A stretch of 23,432 nt of DNA from a virus: IMG/VR virus record IMGVR_UViG_3300042449_001381, positions 1-23,432 of that record. One strand, written 5' to 3'. The notes beneath the pieces were generated by a model, which was not told the origin of the DNA, did not search any database, and saw nothing but the letters and a program-made list of their open reading frames with translations. The translations under genes and the position numbers were made by a program. Positions 6,549 through 12,657 of this stretch are shown piece after piece (the first letter of the stretch is position 1; every line of letters starts with the position of its first letter).

Positions 6549-6736
6549 TAGCGATTATATTTGCTGTATCGTCTATCTACATATTCATAACCGACAGGTT
6601 CTTCATCTCGGTGTCTTTGGCGCATCTTACGGAATTCTGCTGATTCCTTTTTGCGTTTTTTACTGTTATATGTTTTTGTATCGTAATCGTCCGAGTCTTC
6701 TTCGTAAGGACGGTACTTAGCAACAAATTTACCCAC
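6548..6736 (-). CDS. Hypothetical highly charged protein (62 aa)
   Basis: A very polar protein, MGKFVAKYRPYEEDSDDYD, followed by a Lys/Arg/Glu-rich middle (KKRKKESAEFRKMRQRHRDEE) and a tyrosine-rich end. It is probably disordered or a single helix. The start is GTG 6736; GGAGA sits 5 bases upstream, which supports this non-ATG start. It is the last gene before the perfect promoter at 6498-6525. No function can be assigned. Confidence 0.7.
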   Translation of the reverse strand: MGKFVAKYRPYEEDSDDYDTKTYNSKKRKKESAEFRKMRQRHRDEEPVGYEYVDRRYSKYNR

Positions 6737-6751
6737 TTCTATCTCCGTAGT

Positions 6752-7174
6752 TTATAACACATCTGGAATGTTTTCACGGATAAACTTTAATGTCAATCCT
6801 TTAACACCCAGGTCTTTCTTAAAAATACCAATAACAATATCCGCTTCACGTGGTTCGAGAGATTCTAGAAAAACCATGAGAAGTTCTTCTGCACGTTTTG
6901 GTGCCAATTTCTCAGCGGTTTCATTTCCTACACGGAACATGTAAAGGCGTTTAAGTTCAGTATCAAGTGAAGCATATGAGATTCCAGGTTTTGTATCTGG
7001 CTTCTTATATCTTTCTGGATAATCTTTAAACTTCCATTGCATTTCTGGACGATATGCTAATTGAAGTACCAATTTTAAAGTTGGTGTCCAATTACTGGCA
7101 AGCACATTAATCTTATCTTGTTTCGAATCTGCTTTTGCAAATTCATCAAACACTTCATAAACATTTTTTCTCAT
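6752..7174 (-). CDS. DUF6433-like phage protein (140 aa)
   Basis: A soluble, largely helical protein (MRKNVYEVFDEFAKADSKQDKI at the start, then LKLVLQLAYRPEMQWKF). From memory it matches the DUF6433 family seen beside RNase H in aquatic T4-like phages; the function is unknown. The C-terminal part (EPREADIVIGIFKKDLGVKGLT) shows a conserved-looking helix-turn-helix arrangement but no clear DNA-binding signature. ATG 7174 overlaps the RNase H stop (TAATG), so the two are translationally coupled and a role in replication or recombination is plausible by context. Confidence 0.7.
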   Translation of the reverse strand: MRKNVYEVFDEFAKADSKQDKINVLASNWTPTLKLVLQLAYRPEMQWKFKDYPERYKKPDTKPGISYASLDTELKRLYMFRVGNETAEKLAPKRAEELLMVFLESLEPREADIVIGIFKKDLGVKGLTLKFIRENIPDVL

Positions 7175-8022
7175 TAGAATTCCTCTATTACATCCATCAA
7201 ATTTTTAAGTTTCTTGGCCATGAAGTAAGGTATTAACTTAGATCGAGGGGCCGGCGTTGTATTATTATATGTATCGATAATCGAATTTTTAATATCACCT
7301 GGAATGTTACGGAGGTCAATAAGTGTCTGATTTCTTGAGAAACCAATACGTGCAGTCTCATCTTCATATTCACCGTAATTTGTGGACATGAAAGTTGTCA
7401 AACGTGCTTCAGTCATAACCTTCTGACGCACTTCACGTACAAAGGTATCACCTGGAGATAGAATATTTGGAATGCCATCACCACGGTCACCACCGATAAT
7501 TTTGGCTTTCAATTCTTCTAATGGATTCTTTGAGGTGATAAACTTCTTTTGTGTTGGGTTATATTGTTTTACATTCTTGTACATTTGCAGTTGTAGGAAA
7601 TCTCCGTCACTGGAAAGAATCAAAACTTTTTCTGTTTGTGAATAGATTGGTGTGAGTGTACCAATAATATCATCGGCTTCTGCACCATCAACATCGATAA
7701 CACGATATGGAAAATTATCTTTAAGTTCTTGTTTGATTTTACCAAGGATATCAAAAATCAAATGCCAATCTAAATCGGATTTTTCACGTGTCTTTTTACG
7801 ACCAGCTTTGTAGAAAGGAAAGAATTCTTTACGCCAATACTTCTTATTGTCACAGCATAACACAACTTCGCCATATTCGTGACGGAACTGTTTAATGTGA
7901 CCACGTAGGATATTCAATGCTAGATGGCGAATCAAATCTTCTTCCAGTTTCACATTTTTCTGTCCAGAGATTTGGACCATAAGACCAGCCAGTAAAACCT
8001 GGTTTAAGTCAACAAGAATCAT
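7174..8022 (-). CDS. rnh: RNase H, T4 rnh-type 5' nuclease (FEN-like)
   Basis: T4 RNase H is a 5'-3' exonuclease of the flap-endonuclease family that removes RNA primers and some DNA from lagging-strand fragments. This 282-aa protein (T4: 305 aa) shows the acidic residues in order: Asp 5 (ILVDLNQ), Asp 58 (CCDNKKYWR), the cluster Glu 115, Asp 117, Asp 118 (GAEADDIIGT), Asp 139 and 141 (SSDGDFLQL), and Asp 179/182 (GGDRGDGIPN). The basic bridge region (KEFFPFYKAGRKK) is also present. ATG 8022 has AAGG 7 bases upstream. It has its own sigma-70 promoter inside the end of the preceding gene and overlaps the next gene by one base. With the primase at 15465-16481 it completes part of a T4-type lagging-strand apparatus. 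Confidence 0.93.
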   Translation of the reverse strand: MILVDLNQVLLAGLMVQISGQKNVKLEEDLIRHLALNILRGHIKQFRHEYGEVVLCCDNKKYWRKEFFPFYKAGRKKTREKSDLDWHLIFDILGKIKQELKDNFPYRVIDVDGAEADDIIGTLTPIYSQTEKVLILSSDGDFLQLQMYKNVKQYNPTQKKFITSKNPLEELKAKIIGGDRGDGIPNILSPGDTFVREVRQKVMTEARLTTFMSTNYGEYEDETARIGFSRNQTLIDLRNIPGDIKNSIIDTYNNTTPAPRSKLIPYFMAKKLKNLMDVIEEF

Positions 8023-8030
8023 AATATACC

Positions 8031-9125
8031 TTATTTAATTACTCTGAGTAGAATTATATCAGAATTGATTCGACCTGTCAAGGCCTGTTCAACCGCATTT
8101 ATATCGGTTAATGTTTTCCGTAGTGCAATCTTACCTGCTTTCAATGTGGCAGGTAAAACAACCTCAGGTTTTCTAATGGTTTTTTGTACAGACGTTTCCT
8201 CATTGTAATTAATGAGTGTTGTACCTTTAACGTTCAATCCACCGGCATCCGTTGCATTGTAACATCCGAGTTTTCTTGTTTTGGTATTAAAAACCCACAA
8301 CTGTGAAGAACCGATGATATCAGCAGGATTAATAGAAGCGACTTTATATTCATTGTCTTCCTTTTTGAATTGAAGTTTTTCTATGATTTTATCCACAGGC
8401 TTAGCCTTTTTCTTCCTAGGCGCACGTGTGACTTTTGAGGTATGTGCAATCTTAGTACAATCGTCAATAATTGTTTTTAGTAGATTAGCATACTCTTTCA
8501 ATTCAGTTTTCTTGAGATACGAATAACCATCAACAAGGTCTTTATCTTTACCTTTCAATGCTTCTTCTATTTCGGTTAATTTGTTGCTAAAAACTGGAAT
8601 AATAAATCGTGTATGAGCACCTTTAATATCTAAAGTTTTCATCAACTCATAAGGTTTAAATGTTGTTTTGAAATTCCTATTAACAAAACATTCATCGATT
8701 GAACCTTCTATTTCACCGATATACTCACGTGTTTTTTCGGCAATACGTTCTTGTATAGAGACTACTTTAGTTTGTGTGACTTCTTCGACTTTGACAACAG
8801 GTGCTTTGTTGTTTTTGAGTTTTTGAATGAACGAATTGATCCATTCTTCATTTTTCTCGGATAATGGTGCACCTCTGAGTTTCATTCGGCAAACAAAACC
8901 AAGATTCTGAAATTCAGCTTCTGGATTCTTTTCGACAAGTTCAATATCTTTTTTAGATGCACCGATTTCTTTTAAGTAAGAGAGTGTGAATTTTTTACTC
9001 TCTTTAGAATCAGAGTGGTAATTATACCAGTTTAATGCGGAAGATATTGATGTTTGTCCGGTTTTCCATGATGGTTCTCCACCAGACAATGCTTTTTCAA
9101 AATCTTTAACGGATGCGTGTCTCAT
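8031..9125 (-). CDS. Conserved phage protein of unknown function (364 aa)
   Basis: A basic, soluble protein. Residues 1-100 hold a compact helical part (KTGQTSISSALNWYNYH); about 105-260 are lysine-rich with likely coiled helices; the end (SSQLWVFNTKTRKLGCYN, then LINYNEETS) appears to be a beta-rich domain. I recognise the general pattern from hypothetical proteins of aquatic T4-like phages near rnh but cannot name a function. The basic linker APRKKKAKP at 235-243 could touch nucleic acid. ATG 9125 overlaps the upstream gene by 20 bases; the ribosome site is poor (AAAGG about 13 bases away). The 3' end of the gene contains the RNase H promoter. Confidence 0.72.
   Translation of the reverse strand: MRHASVKDFEKALSGGEPSWKTGQTSISSALNWYNYHSDSKESKKFTLSYLKEIGASKKDIELVEKNPEAEFQNLGFVCRMKLRGAPLSEKNEEWINSFIQKLKNNKAPVVKVEEVTQTKVVSIQERIAEKTREYIGEIEGSIDECFVNRNFKTTFKPYELMKTLDIKGAHTRFIIPVFSNKLTEIEEALKGKDKDLVDGYSYLKKTELKEYANLLKTIIDDCTKIAHTSKVTRAPRKKKAKPVDKIIEKLQFKKEDNEYKVASINPADIIGSSQLWVFNTKTRKLGCYNATDAGGLNVKGTTLINYNEETSVQKTIRKPEVVLPATLKAGKIALRKTLTDINAVEQALTGRINSDIILLRVIK
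8053..8081 (-). promoter_or_regulatory. Perfect-consensus sigma-70 promoter inside a coding end, for rnh
   Basis: On the minus strand TTGACA (8081-8076), a 17-base spacer and TATAAT (8058-8053): all twelve bases and the spacing are ideal. It lies within the last codons of the 364-aa gene, about 31 bases before the RNase H start at 8022. It should be a strong host-polymerase promoter for rnh and the DUF6433-like gene. Confidence 0.88.
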
Positions 9126-9387
9126 GCGTATTTACAGCCTTTACAGAATCGAGACGGAAAGAACGCCAACCGTTATTTTCCATATCCCAAACCGAGAGTG
9201 TATTCGGATTTTCTGCTTTTGTCAAGCCCTCTGTTAACAACTGTTGTCCTTCAACAACAGGTTGTGCAGGTAGATATTCGGGTAGAAGTGTGCATTTAAG
9301 TTCACGTTCTGTGCCATCAATTTTAGTGAACACAACTGTGGATACACTATTTGTCAAAATCTCTTTCAATTCATACTTATCAAACAT
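9106..9387 (-). CDS. DUF2693-like small beta protein (93 aa)
   Basis: The protein has strands VVFTKIDGTERELKCTLLPEYLP and a C-terminal VWDMENNGWRSFRLDSVKAV. This 'FTK.DGT..R..CTL ... WD...GWRSFR' layout is that of small phage proteins related to DUF2693, an SH3-like or WYL-like fold. These may be small regulators, but no member known to me has a proven role. ATG 9387 has AAGGA 7 bases before it and overlaps the preceding gene by 8 bases. The gene overlaps the next one by 20 bases. Confidence 0.65.
   Translation of the reverse strand: MFDKYELKEILTNSVSTVVFTKIDGTERELKCTLLPEYLPAQPVVEGQQLLTEGLTKAENPNTLSVWDMENNGWRSFRLDSVKAVNTHETRIR
9197..9225 (-). promoter_or_regulatory. Weak candidate sigma-70 promoter
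   Basis: TTGACA (9225-9220), a 17-base spacer and TACACT (9202-9197) on the minus strand, inside the DUF2693-like gene and about 70 bases before the 364-aa gene. The -35 is perfect but the -10 matches only 4 of 6, so it may be chance. Confidence 0.25.
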
Positions 9388-9754
9388 TTTTCATTTCCTT
9401 TTCATAATCTTTAATATATTCAAAAGTTTCATCTTCCATTCCAGCCATAATATTATCCATAACTTCTTTCGATGTTGTGGTAAATTTTGTAACGACACCA
9501 TAAAAACCATCTTCCGCCATTCGGCCAATATAATCTATTGGTGAGGTTAGAATTGCTTGAAATCGTTCTGGCATTTTTGGTGGATCATCTTGTACAATGA
9601 TAATATCAAAGTAGTCTCCTAATTCTGTTCCACCAACTTTTTCACCTGGATTTTTAAATTGAAATTGTGAGAATTCCAAATCACCATCCTCGTTGCGATA
9701 GAAATTAATTCCATCAAAATCATTATTCTTTAATTGTTGCAAGAATTCTTTCAT
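9380..9754 (-). CDS. Hypothetical acidic protein (124 aa)
   Basis: A strongly acidic soluble protein beginning MKEFLQQLKNNDFDGINFYRNEDGDLEF. It contains a strand pair YFDIIIVQDD and a helical, very acidic C-terminus (MAGMEDETFEYIKDYEKEMKNV). The acidity could reflect DNA mimicry or protein binding, but nothing specific supports this. AAGG lies 6 bases before ATG 9754. The first 32 bases overlap the end of the GIY-YIG gene in another frame, an unusually long overlap for this window. Confidence 0.68.
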   Translation of the reverse strand: MKEFLQQLKNNDFDGINFYRNEDGDLEFSQFQFKNPGEKVGGTELGDYFDIIIVQDDPPKMPERFQAILTSPIDYIGRMAEDGFYGVVTKFTTTSKEVMDNIMAGMEDETFEYIKDYEKEMKNV

Positions 9755-10163
9755 TGAATGCCTTAATGTGTGACTTTCTCACTTTGACCATAATCCATGC
9801 ATTGTAGTAATCATTAGATTCTAATACACTACGGTCAAACTGTTCTTTAGCTTCTAGATAACCACATTCACCTTTTGATTTACATAGGTGTAAGATTTCT
9901 CTTTTGAAATTATCCTTCCCATGTAGTATAACATCATTTTGCAACTCGGCACTAGATCCGTAGTAAGTTTGCCAGTCCGAAGGTGTTTTGTACCTTTTCT
10001 TTTTACCTTTGAGAACTTTCGTTTTCATAGAATAAAAAAACTTTTTACCAATATATTTTCTACCTGTAGCTAAATGGGTGATAATATAGACAAAGCCATA
10101 ATTATCACCCACATCATTTTCTGTAAAATCTTTATTGTCGTATTGCCAATTTATTTGTCCCAT
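9723..10163 (-). CDS. SegE-like GIY-YIG nuclease domain protein
   Basis: GIY-YIG enzymes cut DNA; in T4 the Seg proteins are free-standing homing endonucleases. In this 146-aa protein GFVYIIT (23-29) replaces the GIY element and KYIGKK (36-41) supplies YIG. A basic stretch follows (TKVLKGKKKRYKTPSDWQTYYGS), then Glu 104 (GYLEAKEQF), the expected catalytic glutamate, and Asn 121 (DYYNAW). The layout matches the SegE-like GIY-YIG family. The protein is little more than the catalytic domain, with no separate DNA-binding module. It overlaps both neighbours, so it is integrated into the operon rather than a fresh insertion. It could be a domesticated nuclease. Confidence 0.78.
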   Translation of the reverse strand: MGQINWQYDNKDFTENDVGDNYGFVYIITHLATGRKYIGKKFFYSMKTKVLKGKKKRYKTPSDWQTYYGSSAELQNDVILHGKDNFKREILHLCKSKGECGYLEAKEQFDRSVLESNDYYNAWIMVKVRKSHIKAFNERILATIKE

Positions 10164-10339
10164 TCCTCATTCTCATCAAAGTCCTCATCTTCTATATATT
10201 CTTCATTTAGGACTTCGATTCTTTCACCACAGAACGGGCAAAAGGTGGGAGATTCATCTGACACATAATCTTCTTCAAACGCAATTTCACAGGTTGATTC
10301 ACAATTTTCACACTCTGCGGTTGTAATTTTTTCAGACAT
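10151..10339 (-). CDS. Small zinc-ribbon-like protein (62 aa)
   Basis: Cys 10 and Cys 13 (CENC) and Cys 34 and Cys 37 (CPFCG) form a four-cysteine zinc-ribbon pattern; Cys 17 is extra. The C-terminal third is almost entirely acidic (NEEYIEDEDFDENEEWDK). AAGGA lies 6 bases before ATG 10339. It sits between NrdB and the GIY-YIG gene. Small zinc ribbons of this type may modulate polymerases or other proteins, but no specific role can be read. Confidence 0.75.
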   Translation of the reverse strand: MSEKITTAECENCESTCEIAFEEDYVSDESPTFCPFCGERIEVLNEEYIEDEDFDENEEWDK

Positions 10340-10356
10340 TTTTTATCCTTCTTATT

Positions 10357-11340
10357 TTATGCCCAAACGTCACCCCAGTTTCCTGATGTGGCACCTTTAG
10401 CATAGTCTGTTGCACGATTTTCAAAAAAGTTAGTATGAGTTGGTGCATTAATCATCTCTTCAACCCATGGCAATGGATTGCGTTTGACTTTAAAAATACC
10501 CTTCATACCTAAACCAATCAATCTGCGGTCAGCAATATATCGGATGTATTTTTTCAAATCATCACTTGTCAGACCTTCCATCTCACCCATACCAAACGAC
10601 AAATCAATGAACTTATCTTCTAGTTCAACCATGCGTTCTGCAATAGTGTAAATGGATGATTTTAATTCATCATTCCAGATTTCCTGATTCTCGCTTATGT
10701 ATGTTTTGAATAATTTCATCATGTTCTCGGCGTGCATTGTCTCATCGACAATAGACCAAGTAACAATCTGTCCCATACCCTTCATCTTACCTGTGCGTGG
10801 GAAATTCAATAACATAACAAAAGAGGAGAATAACTGCATACCTTCAGTAAATGCACTGAACACGGCGATGTGGCGTGCAGTATTCTCTTTTGTTCCGTTT
10901 TTGCTTGCAATATCTAAAACATAATCGTGCTTGTCTTTCATTTCTTGGTAGTCCAAGAATTGATTGTATGTTGTTTCAGGCAAGCCTAGTGTTTCAATCA
11001 AATGTGAGTAAGCGGCAATATGAAGTGCTTCACGTGCGGCAAAACCCATCAGCATCATTCGTACTTCTGGTTGTGGAAAATAAGGCAAGTAATTACGAAC
11101 ATAACCACCGGCAACATCAATGTCACCTTGAGTGAAGAATCGGAAAATGTTGGTAAGAAATTGTTTTTCTTGATCCGTTAATTTCTTTTTCCAATCTTTC
11201 ACATCCTCAGCCATTGGTACTTCAGTGTGAAGCCAATGGCTTTGTTCATGTTTCAACCAAGCATCATAAGCCCAAGGATAATTGAAAGGTTTGAAATTGT
11301 TTCTTTCATCCGTTAGTCTAGAAGATGTCTTTTTAATCAT
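10357..11340 (-). CDS. nrdB: Ribonucleotide reductase class I, small (beta) subunit
   Basis: The protein houses the diiron-tyrosyl radical that starts ribonucleotide reduction by NrdA. Ligands are visible: an Asp at 73 or 75 (QGDIDVAGG), Glu 104 and His 107 (REALHIAAY), Glu 166 (FTEGMQLF), Glu 200 and His 203 (VDETMHAE). The radical tyrosine is Tyr 111, four residues after His 107, as in E. coli NrdB, so this is a tyrosyl-radical enzyme and not a radical-lacking variant. The C-terminal tail (GATSGNWGDVWA) should dock onto NrdA. Length is 327 aa (E. coli 376). ATG 11340 overlaps the thioredoxin stop (ATGA). NrdA lies upstream, separated by three genes. Confidence 0.95.
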   Translation of the reverse strand: MIKKTSSRLTDERNNFKPFNYPWAYDAWLKHEQSHWLHTEVPMAEDVKDWKKKLTDQEKQFLTNIFRFFTQGDIDVAGGYVRNYLPYFPQPEVRMMLMGFAAREALHIAAYSHLIETLGLPETTYNQFLDYQEMKDKHDYVLDIASKNGTKENTARHIAVFSAFTEGMQLFSSFVMLLNFPRTGKMKGMGQIVTWSIVDETMHAENMMKLFKTYISENQEIWNDELKSSIYTIAERMVELEDKFIDLSFGMGEMEGLTSDDLKKYIRYIADRRLIGLGMKGIFKVKRNPLPWVEEMINAPTHTNFFENRATDYAKGATSGNWGDVWA

Positions 11341-11582
11341 GCTTCAATCCAATTCTTCAAAATTTCTTTTGTTACTAAACCCGTCATTCTTTTAACTTCA
11401 ATATTTTCTTCAACAATAACCAATGTAGGAACTGATCGGATTCCATAGTCCATTGCCAGTTCTGTATCAACGTCAATATCAAAGACTTCAATTGGTAAGC
11501 CTGTATCAATTTCTTCTAATTGTTTAGCCAAGTTTTTGCAGGGTTGGCACCAAGATGCCGTAAATCTTAAAATTTTTCTCAT
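11337..11582 (-). CDS. Thioredoxin-like protein (81 aa)
   Basis: A short thioredoxin fold with the redox site WCQPC (Cys 12, Cys 15) near the N-terminus and the cis-proline loop SVPT (Pro 52). WCxPC is thioredoxin-like rather than glutaredoxin-like. At 81 aa it is shorter than host thioredoxin (about 108) and similar in size to T4 NrdC (87). Its place directly before nrdB, with ATGA overlaps on both sides, points to reduction of the C-terminal cysteines of NrdA during dNTP synthesis. There is no signal peptide, so it is cytoplasmic. Confidence 0.9.
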   Translation of the reverse strand: MRKILRFTASWCQPCKNLAKQLEEIDTGLPIEVFDIDVDTELAMDYGIRSVPTLVIVEENIEVKRMTGLVTKEILKNWIEA

Positions 11583-12022
11583 TTGTTACACCAAGAAGTT
11601 TTAGCTTCACCGTAATATTCACGTGCGAAACCATTGTTAATTAACATCATTCTGAGACTTTTTCCGTCTAACAGAACATCACCTAAAACACGACCACCGT
11701 ATTTGTCCCAATCCATTAAGACAATCTGTCTTTTTTGTGCCGCATTGATTTGTGCTTTCGTGAATGCCGTTGCGGCTTGGCCACGTGCATCTTCTTCTGG
11801 ACATCCAGCACGAAAACCTTTTTCTGGTGTGTCAACACCAAAAACACGAACACTTAATTCCTTTTTAAGTGGATCAGGTAACCAGTTAGCCTGAAACGCT
11901 ACTGTATCACCATCCACAACTCTTGTCAATACCGCATCATAAGTTACACCAGTTTTTTGTTTGCCTTGTGCAAATGCTACGATGGTTGCCATCGCCATTA
12001 TTGTTATAATTAATTTTTTCAT
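11579..12022 (-). CDS. Secreted thermonuclease (staphylococcal nuclease-like)
   Basis: The 147-aa protein starts with a signal peptide: MKK, then a hydrophobic core IITIMAMATIVAF with a likely cleavage after AFA (about residue 18). The mature part is an SNase domain with Asp 37 and 39 (RVVDGDTV), Arg 59, Asp 64 and Glu 67 (VRVFGVDTPE) and Arg 111 (DKYGGRVLGDV), the full set of Ca2+ and catalytic residues. It should therefore act in the periplasm or outside, cutting DNA and RNA. Two cysteines (74, 145) could form a disulfide after export. It lies between the 212-aa gene and thioredoxin with ATGA overlaps, inside the nrd operon. The ribosome site is AAGAAA-like. Confidence 0.88.
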   Translation of the reverse strand: MKKLIITIMAMATIVAFAQGKQKTGVTYDAVLTRVVDGDTVAFQANWLPDPLKKELSVRVFGVDTPEKGFRAGCPEEDARGQAATAFTKAQINAAQKRQIVLMDWDKYGGRVLGDVLLDGKSLRMMLINNGFAREYYGEAKTSWCNK

Positions 12023-12657
12023 TTTTCTTTTCTTTCATACATTACGGTATCAGTGTCACCTAAAGCCCATTTTGCTTCAGTTTCTACGGACCACCTTTTG
12101 GTTGATACTTTAAAATCCGGATACTTTAATTCACGAGGATTACTCGATGGCTCAAACACAATCATTCTATTATTAGGTTGACATGCAAATTGACCATTAT
12201 CACACTTGATGAAGTTATAAGATTTATGGTCTTCAACATCCTCAGAGAGACCAGTATCTATAACGTTAAAATCTGGGTGTGCCGAATCTACTGTGAACAT
12301 ATATTCACCATACATCCAATCACCACTTTTCAATTTGAATTTACATTTCATCGATTGCAATTGTGCCTTCTTCAGTACAGTAATATCGTAACTTAGGCAG
12401 TCCCATAACTGCAAATAATCAAGTGGAAGTGGCTCACCTTCAATAGGTTTCCAACAGTATGCACTGATGGGTAACTTATCATACAATGCACCATATTGAT
12501 TCAAATAAGATTCAATTCGAAATGCTTGTCCTCTTAATGATTTAATACTAACCCACCAACAAGGTTCCAACTCATCATAACCTTTTTCGAAGTCATAAAG
12601 AAATTCTTTGCGAACAAAACATTTTACTGTTGGTAGGTTTGCAATTATATGTGACAT
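12019..12657 (-). CDS. Conserved hypothetical protein (212 aa)
   Basis: A soluble protein rich in aromatic residues. It starts MSHIIANLPTVKCFVRKEFLYD and includes CWWVSIKSLRGQAFRIE, an SYDITVLKK segment, and a late FIKCDNGQFACQPNNRMIVFEPS. The even spread of strands suggests a beta-rich fold. It has seven cysteines but no clear metal motif or catalytic signature. ATG 12657 follows the NrdA stop directly (TAAATG), so it is coexpressed with ribonucleotide reductase. I have the impression that similar proteins occur beside nrd genes in T4-like aquatic phages, but no function is known to me. Confidence 0.72.
   Translation of the reverse strand: MSHIIANLPTVKCFVRKEFLYDFEKGYDELEPCWWVSIKSLRGQAFRIESYLNQYGALYDKLPISAYCWKPIEGEPLPLDYLQLWDCLSYDITVLKKAQLQSMKCKFKLKSGDWMYGEYMFTVDSAHPDFNVIDTGLSEDVEDHKSYNFIKCDNGQFACQPNNRMIVFEPSSNPRELKYPDFKVSTKRWSVETEAKWALGDTDTVMYERKEK

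Noticed and set aside
9380-9754. DNA-mimic or anti-restriction role for the acidic 124-aa protein
   Set aside because: Only its charge supports this; no known family motif is visible.
11896-11924. TTGACA-17-TACAGT inside the thermonuclease gene
   Set aside because: The -35 codes for conserved residues near the active site, the -10 matches only 4 of 6, and no new unit begins downstream.
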